A stretch of 53,407 nucleotides of DNA from Syntrophus aciditrophicus (GCA_020726025.1 DYTH01000003.1:1-53407), one strand, 5' to 3'. Counted from the first letter of the stretch, positions 1 to 9,202 are shown. Numbers and translations are program-made. The notes: a model not told the origin generated them from the sequence alone.

Positions 1-48
1 AGCACGGAATGACAAAAAGGGGCAAAATCGACTTTTGACGAGTTCATC
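1..48 (-). repeat. Truncated copy of the dispersed MITE-like repeat
   Basis: The reverse complement of these 48 bases matches 21057-21104 with two substitutions by direct reading (46/48). The match covers the terminal inverted repeat of that element and the start of its GTCATTCC hairpin arm. The copy is cut by the window edge, so its other end and any target duplication cannot be seen. Confidence 0.85.
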
Positions 49-301
49 AAGCTTACAAGCAAGCAACTAAACTGAACCGCGTTGATCCTCATCCGCAAAA
101 GCGGGAGGCATTTTGAATTAAATAGACTACGTGAAAAGAACTTTTCCGCTAACAAAAGACGGTTGCTGGATAACAGGCATTTTTTACAATGTCAACAGAA
201 AAAATGAAAAAGTGTGACGCATTTCACAACTGAGTTCACAACAGCGGTTGACGGGTAAGAGGCAGGAACGGCCAACCCCCTCCACGTACATGCATTCGCA
301 C
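49..301. other. Intergenic stretch downstream of the export operon
   Basis: No convincing gene. Reading leftward on the minus strand there is a possible promoter: TTGACA (190-195), a 17-base spacer, and TATCCA (167-172), which would fire away from the SecA-like gene. The -10 is weak. No clear hairpin with a T-tract was found directly after the SecA-like stop codon, so the end of that transcript is unknown. Confidence 0.3.
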
Positions 302-2290
302 CTACATTTCTCCTCCCGACCCGGCGAAGGAAAGGGCTTCCTCCAGCCACGTATCCATCTTCAACACCTCCCGGCGCTGACGGTAAGCGAGCCGCTGGGC
401 GGTTCTCTGCGCCTGGAAAAGCGCGATTCTGGCCAGCACGTCCACACCCGGCGTCTTTCCCTGAAGCGCCGCGGCAAGTCTTTTCCTGAGCAGGGGCGAG
501 ACAAAACGCCGGATCAATTCGTCTTCCACGCTCATGAAGGCCTGGGCGGCGCCAGGGTCTCCCTGTCTCGCGCAACGGCCGAAGAGCTGGCGGTCGATGC
601 GCCCCGATTCATGGCGCTCGGTGGCTATCACATGGAGACCACCCATCTCCGCGACGCCGTGTCCGAGCTTGATGTCGGTGCCTCGTCCGGCCATGTTCGT
701 GGAAATGGTTACCCTCCCCTTTTCACCCGCAGCGGCCACGATCCTCGCTTCCTCGCTGTGGCGGACGGCGTTGAGAAGATTATAGTCGAGACCTCTGGCG
801 GCAAGCATGAGGGCGAGTTTTTCACTGACCGTGACGCTTCTTGTTCCTACAAGCACCGGACGTCCGGTATTCCGCAGCATCTCGATTTCATCGACCACGG
901 CCTCGAACTTCTCCCGCTCCGTGGAAAATATCCGGTCGGGCATGCTTACCCTTATGCAGGGGCGATTGGTAGGAATCGTCATGACAGGGAGGCGGTAAAT
1001 ATGCCAGAACTCCGCAGATGCCTCTTTTGCGGTGCCGGTCATTCCGCTCAATTTCCTGAAAAACCGGAAAAACCTCTGGAAGCTCAGTCTCGCCAGTGTC
1101 TCGCTCGGGTCGTTCACGGTAATGCCTTCCTTTGCCTCGATCGCCTGGTGCAATCCGTGCCGCCATGTCCTGTTCGGCATCAATCTACCGGTAAACTCAT
1201 CGACAATCGCAACCTTGCCGTCCTGGACGACATACTGCTGATCCCGCTTGTAGAACTCCCTTGCCGTCAGAGCCTGCTTTACCAGTTCCTCCCGCCTGGC
1301 CGACCCGCGCCATATTCCATTGAGCATCACCGACTGTTCGTCAACCTTTCGCTCCCCCTCCTTCGTGAGCGAAATCTCCTTATATCGCTGGTTGATTAAA
1401 TAATCCCGACCGGCGTCCAGTGGCTCAACGAGCCGGTGGGTTATTTCGCACGCCTCGACCAGCGAGGAGTTCTTCTGAGGACGGGAGATGATAAGCGGGG
1501 TTACCGCCTCGTCGATCAGGACGCTGTCCGCCTCATCGACAATGGCCGTGTCCAGCCCCCGCAGCACCGTATTGTCGGCGGCTGTCGGGGGACGCAGAAG
1601 CTGGCGGAGCTGCCGTCTTGAAGCGTTGTGCAGCTCTCCGATTATCAGCCTGTCCCGGAGAAAATCGGCCACCAGTTCCTTGAGCGTCGTATAAACAACA
1701 CCTTTCTCATAATTGGCACGCCTATCCTTCGGCTCCATCTGCGAGGTCACACAGCCTACGGAAACACCGCAGAACGAATAAAAGTCCTTCATCTCCAAGG
1801 CATCCCGGTCGGCAAGATAGTCGTTCACCGTGACAAAATGGAAGGGTCGCCCCGTCCAGGCGGCCAGCACCGCCGGCAGACAGGCGGTAAGACTCTTGCC
1901 TTCACCGGTGGCCATCTCGGCAAGGTAGCCGTGGTAGAGGGCGAGCGCCCCCATCACCTGAACCGGATAGGGGAGCATGCCGGTGGTTCGGTTGGACGCC
2001 TCGATCATATACGCCAGGGCCTCGGGCAAAAGCTGGTCAACCTCCTTCCCCCGGCGGCGAAACTCTGTTTGAAGTTCGCCGAGGTTCCCCCTCAGTCTGC
2101 TGTCGGATAAATAAACAAGCTTCCTGGCGTCTTCACTAATTTTGTCCGCATCTGCCTTCAACAAACGGGCGACGGAGGGACGTCGTTTGTTCCACCCCTC
2201 AAACCCGTGGATAAGCGCGTCCATCCCCTGATGGAGCTTTTCAGGAATCACAATGCGGGTACGGTGATAATCCTGGGACGGGACTCTCAT
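302..2290 (-). CDS. Compact SecA-like ATPase of a dedicated export operon
   Basis: A SecA-family motor, 662 aa from the ATG at 2290. Visible motifs: Walker A EMATGEGKS (125-133), TVNDYLADRD (about 154-163), DEAD box VDEADSVLIDEA (251-262), VDEFTGRLMP (363-372), TNMAGRGTDI (531-540) and the arginine-finger region GRCARQGDPG (571-580). Housekeeping SecA is usually about 850-900 aa. This one stops just after the first part of the long scaffold helix and lacks the rest of the C-terminal region, including the zinc-binding tail. The conserved GTNNEFGFDYLRDN stretch of true SecA is replaced by TTLKELVADFLRDRL. It is therefore an accessory paralogue, not the main SecA. The ORF track start at 2512 lies inside the upstream gene; the chosen ATG overlaps that gene's stop codon as TGATG, which implies translational coupling. 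Likely role, by inference: it powers export of the substrate handled by the four upstream envelope proteins. Confidence 0.9.
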   Translation of the reverse strand: MRVPSQDYHRTRIVIPEKLHQGMDALIHGFEGWNKRRPSVARLLKADADKISEDARKLVYLSDSRLRGNLGELQTEFRRRGKEVDQLLPEALAYMIEASNRTTGMLPYPVQVMGALALYHGYLAEMATGEGKSLTACLPAVLAAWTGRPFHFVTVNDYLADRDALEMKDFYSFCGVSVGCVTSQMEPKDRRANYEKGVVYTTLKELVADFLRDRLIIGELHNASRRQLRQLLRPPTAADNTVLRGLDTAIVDEADSVLIDEAVTPLIISRPQKNSSLVEACEITHRLVEPLDAGRDYLINQRYKEISLTKEGERKVDEQSVMLNGIWRGSARREELVKQALTAREFYKRDQQYVVQDGKVAIVDEFTGRLMPNRTWRHGLHQAIEAKEGITVNDPSETLARLSFQRFFRFFRKLSGMTGTAKEASAEFWHIYRLPVMTIPTNRPCIRVSMPDRIFSTEREKFEAVVDEIEMLRNTGRPVLVGTRSVTVSEKLALMLAARGLDYNLLNAVRHSEEARIVAAAGEKGRVTISTNMAGRGTDIKLGHGVAEMGGLHVIATERHESGRIDRQLFGRCARQGDPGAAQAFMSVEDELIRRFVSPLLRKRLAAALQGKTPGVDVLARIALFQAQRTAQRLAYRQRREVLKMDTWLEEALSFAGSGGEM

Positions 2291-4446
2291 CAAAGCTGGT
2301 ACCTCTTCTGCAACATCTGGCGGAACAGATGGCCCCACTGGAAAAGCAGCGGCCGTGGCTTGAGGGTGAAACGGAGTTTCCCCGACATTCCATGCAGCAG
2401 TAGTACTTCCGGCGTCGGCACGATATCGGCATAAATCTGGAAAAAAGGCTCGGAGGCCCGGGTACCGGTTTCGTCTTTCACGGAGACGGCAAGGTCCCCG
2501 CCTCCCCGCCATCCCAGCGCGGCGGAGGGCAATTTCTCCTGCCGATAAGGAATGATCCGGAATTTCGATACGGCAAGATTTGTCTCGCCCTGCCCGTATA
2601 TCCTCACCTCGACTTTGCTAATACCGCCGACGAAAAGTTCCGCAGCCTCATCCTGGGAGACAACCGCCGAAAAGCGGAAGGAGCGCTCATTAACGATCTG
2701 TCCTATCACGCCCCCCCTGTCCAGCCAGGAACCGACCAGGTCGTTTATCCTGGGGGCCACCCAGATTCCCGCTTCTCTTGCCCTTACGGTGAGAGAAGCC
2801 CGTTGGAGTTCCAGATCCTTAAGTTTCGCGTCAATGGACTCAAGACGTTTTTGAAGCGGCTCAAGATCGGCGGTTTCCTTGTTGAGCGCCTTGAGAATGA
2901 GCGCCTCAGTTTCTTTCTTTTGGCCGATTACCGCCTCAGTTTCCAGTTCGAGCTCGCGGTCATGCATCTCCAGAAGCGCCATACCGGGGCTCACCTGTCG
3001 GCCCGAAGGAACGATCACCTTTTTCAGGTAGCCGGGGGCGTCGTTCACCACCTGGACGTACTGCATCGTTTCCATCACGCCCGGGGCGCGAAATCTGTCG
3101 GGAAACGGGATAAGGGCAAGAAAAAGAACCAGAAGCGAGAGGAACCCCGCAGAAACGAGGACGGCCCTCATTCTCGTCCGGGCCAGACGGGGGTTCGTGG
3201 AAAGGTAAATGAAAAACTTGTAAAGAGGAACCACCACCCAGGTCACGACGCCGATCAGCGCCATGATCATCCCGGCGAGCAGAAACTTGTCCGCTACGAA
3301 AAAGATGATCCCCGAAAAGACGATGACCCGGTAAATACCGCTCAGAATCGCGAAGATGGTCAGATAAACGGTTTCCCTGCGCCCCTGCGCCGGGCTGAAT
3401 GACTCCTTGTAGCCGAAGGCATACCTTTCCACGAGATGGCGGAGGTGCTTCATCGCCCGCGAGCTGAGGTTAGGAATGTCAAGTAAATCCGAGAGTATGT
3501 AGTAGCCGTCAAAGCGCAGAAGCGGGTTTCCGTTGAACAGGACAGTCGAGACGGAGGCAATGAACATGATGTTGTAGGCGAGGCTGTGGAGGGTCCCCTC
3601 CCCGGAGTAGGCCCAGACAAACGTGGCGATCGCCGCCACGAAAATCTCCATGATCATTCCGGCGGCGCCGACAAGCGCCCTCTCCCAACGGCTCCGGAAG
3701 GCCCAGCTCGATGTCGCGTCCATGTACGGCAACGGGGTAAAAACCAGCAGCATCACACCCATCGTATGCACCTCTCCGCCATAGCGGCGGCACACCAGGG
3801 CATGACCGAACTCGTGAATCGTCTTGACGACGATCAGCCCCAGATACAGCAGAAAGAGGTTGTCCGGGGCAAGTATCCCCTGCACCTGATCGAAGGCCAT
3901 ATCGAAACGATCCACTACCAGCTTGATCGCCCAGCCTGTTGAAACAAGCCACAACAGCGCCCCCAGCGGCGAGATAAGCAGCCGGAAAATCGGCATCAAC
4001 TGTTTAAGGAGATTATCAGGATCGAAAAGGGGCAGCCGCATGAACAGAATACTCATGAGTTTCGACTGCATCTCCCGCTGGCGGCGCTTCCGGTAACGCT
4101 CGAAAAGCTTGGCGCTGTCCGCAGGTTTTTCGAAATGGAGAAGGTTGGCGAAATAGAGCTGGGTCAGCAACTGAATCACGTCTTCCTGTCCCGGCGCGTT
4201 GTCGGGATCCCGATTGAGGCACTCCTCCCAGACTTCCGAGACGGTACGATCCGACCGGAGCCGGATCACGAAATCGTGCGCCTCCGACCGCAGACGAAAG
4301 AACTGGTTGTTAAAGGGGTCGCGGAACATGTACCATATCTCGCCGCGAAAGCGCCTTTTGCTTACCTGGACGGACGGGTGGAGGCTGACCTTGAGATCTG
4401 CCACGCGATACCACGACTCACTGAATGTTTTTCCAGCCTTTTGCAT
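2290..4446 (-). CDS. PqqD-like / M50 site-2-type protease / HlyD-like fusion protein
   Basis: A 718-aa membrane protein. Residues about 14-105 resemble the PqqD winged-helix fold: a strand-rich start, FFRLRSEAHDFV, a TVSEVW turn and two helices ending LLTQLYFANLL. PqqD folds bind leader peptides in RiPP systems. Several membrane segments follow, with the zinc-protease motif HEFGH at 211-215 and the second-site motif NPLLRFDGYY near 307-316, both intact, so protease activity is plausible. After the last membrane helix (about 440-460) comes a periplasmic adaptor-like part: half of a lipoyl domain (GYLKKVIVPSGRQV), a coiled-coil hairpin, and the other half. The start chosen is the ATG at 4446, one base after the stop of the preceding gene; the track start (4536) would overlap that gene by about 90 bases. 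A known architecture class is peptidase M50 with biotin/lipoyl attachment; its combination with SecA is the odd part. Confidence 0.85.
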   Translation of the reverse strand: MQKAGKTFSESWYRVADLKVSLHPSVQVSKRRFRGEIWYMFRDPFNNQFFRLRSEAHDFVIRLRSDRTVSEVWEECLNRDPDNAPGQEDVIQLLTQLYFANLLHFEKPADSAKLFERYRKRRQREMQSKLMSILFMRLPLFDPDNLLKQLMPIFRLLISPLGALLWLVSTGWAIKLVVDRFDMAFDQVQGILAPDNLFLLYLGLIVVKTIHEFGHALVCRRYGGEVHTMGVMLLVFTPLPYMDATSSWAFRSRWERALVGAAGMIMEIFVAAIATFVWAYSGEGTLHSLAYNIMFIASVSTVLFNGNPLLRFDGYYILSDLLDIPNLSSRAMKHLRHLVERYAFGYKESFSPAQGRRETVYLTIFAILSGIYRVIVFSGIIFFVADKFLLAGMIMALIGVVTWVVVPLYKFFIYLSTNPRLARTRMRAVLVSAGFLSLLVLFLALIPFPDRFRAPGVMETMQYVQVVNDAPGYLKKVIVPSGRQVSPGMALLEMHDRELELETEAVIGQKKETEALILKALNKETADLEPLQKRLESIDAKLKDLELQRASLTVRAREAGIWVAPRINDLVGSWLDRGGVIGQIVNERSFRFSAVVSQDEAAELFVGGISKVEVRIYGQGETNLAVSKFRIIPYRQEKLPSAALGWRGGGDLAVSVKDETGTRASEPFFQIYADIVPTPEVLLLHGMSGKLRFTLKPRPLLFQWGHLFRQMLQKRYQL

Positions 4447-4447
4447 A

Positions 4448-6304
4448 TCACCACCACAAAAGGATGCGGAGGAAGTCGATGGTCCTGTGAGCGAAAATCC
4501 AGAGGATGTTCCTCTTGCCGACGTTGATTTTCGCAACCCCGCTCATCCCGGGACGCCACCACGTCTCGGGTTTATCCGGAAGCAGGGCGCGGGCAAGATA
4601 GACGTTCCTTTCGTCTTGCGTGACGGCCACCGGATCCACGCGGTCAACCCGCACCGGAAATTTCAGATCCGGCCTCCCCACAAAGGCTATCTCACCGGCG
4701 CTTTTCACGGCTACTTCGTGAACGTCCCGTTCGTCAACCTTCATCTCGACGTACATATTTCCAAGTCGGGCCACCTTGAAAAGGATGTCTCCCTTTTTCA
4801 CCGGCGCGCCCAACAACTCTTTAAGGTCTCCCTCGACGACAATACCTTCAAAAGGCGCCCTCACGTCTGCATGATTCAGATGGTAGTGCACCATCTTGAG
4901 ACGGGCATCCGCCTGTTCTTCAAGCGCACGGGCGACCTTCATATCGGCCAGCGCCTTCTGGGCATAAGCCTTGGCGGCCTCCCTGACGTAACGGTTCTGA
5001 TTTGCCACCGCCGTCGCTTCCTCAAGAAGCAACTCGCGGGTGTCCAGTGAAAGGAGCGGACTCTCTTTCCTGACGCGGTCGCCTATCTTTACGTGCACCT
5101 GGTGAATATAACCATCAAAAGGCGCCGGAAGATACGAAAGATCATCCGTTTTCAAAATGAAAGGCGCCTCGACGCGGTACTCCATCTTTCCAAAAATCAA
5201 AACCGCCAGGGCGATTGCGACCAGAACGCCCAGCAACTTGGCGAAGGTGTGTTCAACACCGAGAAGTTTGCCCAGCGCCTCCCGCACAGAAGCAAAAATT
5301 CGCGCCCCGAACCAGCGGTCAAGACGTTTCAGGTCTCCGAGACGACGTGCCGCCTGGTCGCAGAAGACGCGCAGACCCCGGACATCCTCTTCAGAAAATG
5401 GTTCCTCGGAGCGCTCACAGGTAAGCACCGCCTCCGGATTGTCGTCAAGTCGGAGCGTAAGCGATGCGAGGTACCGCGCCCCCTGCTCCCGGGAATACTT
5501 TTCGTGGTCGCGGACAACCGAAAGAGCACCCTCCGGACGGGGCCAGATGATCTCCTCGTCCTGGTCAAGCGCCTCTTCCATCGCCGCCTCGATGGCCTGA
5601 ACTGCCGTCATTTTCTTCTCGAACTTCTCGATATGGCTGATAGCCTGCACCCGGACATAGCCGTCCTGCACCCAGCCAAGACTGACTCGATCGCATCGAT
5701 AGCGGGAGGCGATCTCGTTGCAGAAGGTCATCGCTGCGGCAACGTATCTTTTTTCGGCATTGAGAAGCACCATCAGGTCGAGCGCTTCGGAAAACTTCGC
5801 CACGTCGTTTCGGGCGCGGACAACCACATTTCCCAACTGGTAAACCGAGGGAGTGTCCGCAACCAGCTCAAGGCGGGTTTTGGCCTCAACAGCGGAGATA
5901 CGGGCGCCCTGGGAGATCAAAAACGTGGCAGCGCTGTTCCTTGCGTCTTCAGTTACAAGCTTGACCGCCACGACAAGACCTTCGGCGGGGATCGGCCCTT
6001 CCCATCCGACTGGTTCAGTGACAAACCCTTCACTCATCGCCATACCAGCCGCCAGCTCCATCCTTTTTATTATGTCGGCGCTTTTGGAAACCTTCACGGC
6101 GGGGTCCTGCCAGAGGGAAAGCTTTCGCCAGCCTTCGTTATTTTCCTGACGGAGAAGCAGCAACCCCATGTCCGCCTCTACCAGTCTCGCCGCCTCTTCG
6201 AGAAAGGCTGGCCAGAATTCGGAGGGGGCTCCAGTGAAGCGGCGAATCTGCGTTATCCTCTTCCCGACAGCTTCTCTGTGTTCACTTTCTTTTACGTTTT
6301 CCAT
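4448..6304 (-). CDS. GAF-domain / membrane helix / HlyD-like adaptor fusion
   Basis: 618 aa. The N-terminal half appears cytoplasmic: a degenerate GAF-like segment (about 25-135), a linker, then a clearer GAF-like domain (about 175-325, from LLNAEKRYVAAAMTFCNEIA to FCDQAARRLGD). One membrane helix follows (about 355-372). The C-terminal part is a periplasmic adaptor: lipoyl half YLPAPFDGYIHQVHVKIGD, a helical hairpin with many Ala/Lys/Glu, the second half DVRAPFEGIVVEGD, and a beta-barrel region. A further hydrophobic, Trp-rich tail (ILWIFAHRTIDFLRILLWW) ends the protein. GAF domains normally bind small molecules or mediate dimerisation, so the fusion could gate export by a cytoplasmic signal; this is inference. 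A short ribosome-binding site (AGGA) precedes the ATG. The gene sits 70 bases after the hlyD-like gene and one base before the M50 gene. Confidence 0.85.
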   Translation of the reverse strand: MENVKESEHREAVGKRITQIRRFTGAPSEFWPAFLEEAARLVEADMGLLLLRQENNEGWRKLSLWQDPAVKVSKSADIIKRMELAAGMAMSEGFVTEPVGWEGPIPAEGLVVAVKLVTEDARNSAATFLISQGARISAVEAKTRLELVADTPSVYQLGNVVVRARNDVAKFSEALDLMVLLNAEKRYVAAAMTFCNEIASRYRCDRVSLGWVQDGYVRVQAISHIEKFEKKMTAVQAIEAAMEEALDQDEEIIWPRPEGALSVVRDHEKYSREQGARYLASLTLRLDDNPEAVLTCERSEEPFSEEDVRGLRVFCDQAARRLGDLKRLDRWFGARIFASVREALGKLLGVEHTFAKLLGVLVAIALAVLIFGKMEYRVEAPFILKTDDLSYLPAPFDGYIHQVHVKIGDRVRKESPLLSLDTRELLLEEATAVANQNRYVREAAKAYAQKALADMKVARALEEQADARLKMVHYHLNHADVRAPFEGIVVEGDLKELLGAPVKKGDILFKVARLGNMYVEMKVDERDVHEVAVKSAGEIAFVGRPDLKFPVRVDRVDPVAVTQDERNVYLARALLPDKPETWWRPGMSGVAKINVGKRNILWIFAHRTIDFLRILLWW

Positions 6305-6374
6305 AGATCCTGCCCGTGATGGTTGTCTGGATTCTTTTTCGGCGCCTATTGAACAGAAGGTCGACCGGTATATC

Positions 6375-7253
6375 TCATCTTCCTAATAGCAGGAAACCGG
6401 CTACGCCAGGTCTCACCACACCGTCTTTGTTGTCAAATTCAACTTTTACCTCAAGCAGTCCACTCGCAGGATCGACCACAGGGGAGACAAACACCGTCTT
6501 ACCCTTGATAGGCATCGCGCTTTTTCCCGTGTTAATCTTGAGATTGACCATCTGGCCTGTGTGGAGACTTCGTCCGATCCATTCTTCCACGTTACAGACA
6601 AAAATGGACCGGCTGGTATCCACGAGGTGAACAAGGGGTTGATTCACTTCGACCCCCTCACCCTCATCAAAAAACAGTTTGATTACAGTACCGTCGATCG
6701 GCGATGCAAGACTTCTTCGGGAAAGGGCCTCAATGGCCATCCGGTACTCAATCTCCTCCCGTTCTTCCTGAGCTGTCAGCCGTTTCTGCTCGGCCACGGC
6801 CAGGTCGTACTCCAGCTTTAACTTCTCAAGTTCTTCCCGGCTTACCGAGGCGGTTGTATTGAAAAGCTCCTGATTCGAGTCCAAAATCCACTTGAGTGTT
6901 CGTACCCGGAATGCAGCCGCTTCCAACTCGGATGTGGCGTCCCGAATGAGTTTTCTTCTTTCGGTTTCCAGTTCATCCAGTTGTTTTTCCATCTCCAGAA
7001 GAACGGTTCCTTTGCTGACAACATCCCCTTCCCTGACGAGGATTTCAGAAACCACGCCGGCCATCGTTGCACTCAAATTGACATCCCGAAAGGGCTCCGT
7101 GATCCCGGCGACTGATATCCCCTCACCCGCCCGCACCATACACGGGAAAAACAGCGCGACAATCAGAAAAAACGTAATTCCAACAATCGCGGGAATCCGC
7201 ACCTTCCGGTGCGGCCTCACTTTCGGTTTGTTGTTGAGATGTATCATGGTCAT
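6375..7253 (-). CDS. HlyD-family periplasmic adaptor protein
   Basis: 292 aa. An N-terminal membrane anchor or signal segment (about 20-42) is followed by a classical adaptor layout: a first lipoyl half with SATMAGVVSEILVREGDVV, a coiled-coil hairpin rich in Glu/Leu/Lys (about 90-165), the second lipoyl half SPIDGTVIKLFFDEGEGV, and a beta-barrel ending LRPG-like as VRPGVAGFLLLGR. Such proteins bridge an inner-membrane transporter and a TolC channel. The ATG at 7253 overlaps the stop of the TolC-like gene by four bases (ATGA), so both belong to one transcript. A second in-frame ATG at 7247 is possible. It is one of three adaptor-domain proteins in this operon, and no ABC or RND pump is encoded here. 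Confidence 0.88.
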   Translation of the reverse strand: MTMIHLNNKPKVRPHRKVRIPAIVGITFFLIVALFFPCMVRAGEGISVAGITEPFRDVNLSATMAGVVSEILVREGDVVSKGTVLLEMEKQLDELETERRKLIRDATSELEAAAFRVRTLKWILDSNQELFNTTASVSREELEKLKLEYDLAVAEQKRLTAQEEREEIEYRMAIEALSRRSLASPIDGTVIKLFFDEGEGVEVNQPLVHLVDTSRSIFVCNVEEWIGRSLHTGQMVNLKINTGKSAMPIKGKTVFVSPVVDPASGLLEVKVEFDNKDGVVRPGVAGFLLLGR

Positions 7254-8926
7254 TGTCGTTCGACCTCCTTGATTTCTACTCCTCTGTTCATCAGCAGAGC
7301 CCCTTCCGCCAAATCAAGCTGGTGGAGAGCTTTCATGAATTTGACAAGGGTTTCCGCCTCGCCCTCCCGTGCGTTGATCAGATTTTGCTCCCGTTCAAAC
7401 AGCATCCGGCTGTTGCTTTTTCCAATACGGAATCTTTCCGTTTCCGTATCGAGCAGTTTTCTGGTCATCTCGACAACCCCTGATTGTTCTTTGACCTGTT
7501 CCAGACTATTGTCCACATTCCGCAACGCGGTCTCAATAGAATTGGCGAGGGAGACTTCCACTGCCTTTACCTCCAGCAAAACCTGACGTCTGCGTTGCAA
7601 CGCGGCTGCATGTTCGCTCGAAGCCTTTTTATTCCCCCCCAACGGTATTTTTAATTCAAGTCCGACCATCCAGGATGGATGCTTCGCCTTCGTCGCGTCG
7701 TTGAATGGATCGGCGTATCTGTCGGTCAGTCCATTCAAGAAGTAACTGCCCTTCAAGTCAATTTGCGGCCATAACTGGTTTTTGGCATAGGCAAGCCGGA
7801 CATCCTCACGTTCGACTTTTTTTCGTACCGCCAGATACTCGCCGCGGAGTTTAAAAGATCGGTTGAGACTCTCTGCAAAATCTCGGTGGGTAACCTCTAT
7901 CGACGGACGATCCACTGTTTCGATCTCTTCTCCTGCCAGAGCCACTGAGGTGGAAAGGAATGTTCGAACCATGTTCATGGCGGCCACCACGGCCTGTTTA
8001 GCCTCGCTGACCAGCGACCGGCGGGCGGCGAGCGCTGCTTTGGCCTCGATAACCTCGGTCTCGGCCATTTTTCCCGTCTTGAGCCGGACAAAATTGTCAT
8101 GAAGAATTTTTTCGGCAGTCCGCGCCGAATCCCGACGCAGCAATAATTTTTCACGGGCGAGAAACAGATCCCAGTAAGCGGACATCGCCTCGGCAACCAC
8201 CCGCATGGCCTGCATCCGGTAGTTCTGGAAGGCGATGTCCCTATCCGCTTCGGCAATGCGTATCGGCGCCATTGTCGGCGCAACACCGGCATCTTTCAGA
8301 AGTGGCTGGCTGATGCTGGCCCCGAGCGTTGTCTGTTTGTACTTGTCGAATCCGTAGCCTTCATTCACGCTATCGGAAAAATCACGGTACGAATATGCCA
8401 GCTTGACCCTCCCGCCTACCGGGAGCAGTTCCTCGACGGCAAGTTGCTGGCTGTAACTGTCTTCCCAGAACTCCGGCAGAACAAAACCTCCGTTATTGAA
8501 AGTTGACATCATCTGTTGGGCGGTATTTTTTCTTTTATCGTACTGGAGCTGATAAGTCCCGAGCATCACAGGTTCAAAAACAGCCTTCGCGCCCCTGACA
8601 GCCTCACGGGTAACCGCCCACTCCGCATCTTGAAACGCGATCTGCTCGTTGTTTCTCATGACGCTGACGACATAGTCGTTCAAACTGACCAAAAGAGTTC
8701 GGGGAACCTTTGTGACTTGCGACGGCTTTCCGGCAATCCCGGCGACAGATTCTTTCGGTGATCCTTTCATCTCATCCGCTGCCGTAATGATTCCGGGGAA
8801 GCCCATACAAATCATTGCGGCAATCAGACAATGAGCAAATCGTCCCATCCCGGGGACGCTCCGTGATACGGCTCCGCTTCTATTTGCGGGCAAACGCCCC
8901 GATCGTAAAGACAAACCATCGCTCAT
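7250..8926 (-). CDS. TolC-family outer-membrane channel protein
   Basis: About 558 aa and first gene of the export operon. The body has the alternating long helices and short strand regions of outer-membrane efflux proteins, including internally repeated segments such as ISQPLLKDAG (about 190-205) and a LKIPLGG strand in the second half. TolC-type trimers form a channel across the outer membrane. I chose the ATG at 8926 because GGTGGAG lies about 8 bases upstream; the track ATG at 8944 has only a poorly spaced AAGG. A signal-peptide-like stretch begins at an internal Met (MGRFAHCLIAAMICMG), so the true start may even be there, about 25 codons later. The three downstream genes overlap or nearly touch, supporting one operon. 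Confidence 0.88.
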   Translation of the reverse strand: MSDGLSLRSGRLPANRSGAVSRSVPGMGRFAHCLIAAMICMGFPGIITAADEMKGSPKESVAGIAGKPSQVTKVPRTLLVSLNDYVVSVMRNNEQIAFQDAEWAVTREAVRGAKAVFEPVMLGTYQLQYDKRKNTAQQMMSTFNNGGFVLPEFWEDSYSQQLAVEELLPVGGRVKLAYSYRDFSDSVNEGYGFDKYKQTTLGASISQPLLKDAGVAPTMAPIRIAEADRDIAFQNYRMQAMRVVAEAMSAYWDLFLAREKLLLRRDSARTAEKILHDNFVRLKTGKMAETEVIEAKAALAARRSLVSEAKQAVVAAMNMVRTFLSTSVALAGEEIETVDRPSIEVTHRDFAESLNRSFKLRGEYLAVRKKVEREDVRLAYAKNQLWPQIDLKGSYFLNGLTDRYADPFNDATKAKHPSWMVGLELKIPLGGNKKASSEHAAALQRRRQVLLEVKAVEVSLANSIETALRNVDNSLEQVKEQSGVVEMTRKLLDTETERFRIGKSNSRMLFEREQNLINAREGEAETLVKFMKALHQLDLAEGALLMNRGVEIKEVERQ

Positions 8927-9202
8927 AAGATACTCCACCACCATCCTTTATTCATGTTATTCCGAAGAACCAACGATCATCGGAAGATAAGGACATTACA
9001 GGTCAACGACGCATCCCTGCTGTTTTCTGACATGAGCGTGTCGTCGATCTGCTTATGCAATCCGAATCCAGCTGCGCATGACAGGCCAATCTGTAAAGCC
9101 CGTGAAGGAAACGGCCCTGGTGGCAAGTCCAACCATGGCCGCCCGCGAAACACGCGTAAATCTATATGTGAAAAAGAAATGGTTGTCAATAGAAGGACCC
9201 AC

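Noticed and set aside
248-1399. 383-aa plus-strand ORF opposite the SecA-like gene
   Set aside because: It is the antisense shadow of a gene with complete SecA motifs; its translation has no recognisable domain.
5093-6319. 408-aa plus-strand ORF opposite the GAF-HlyD gene
   Set aside because: Antisense shadow; the minus-strand product has clear domains, this one does not.
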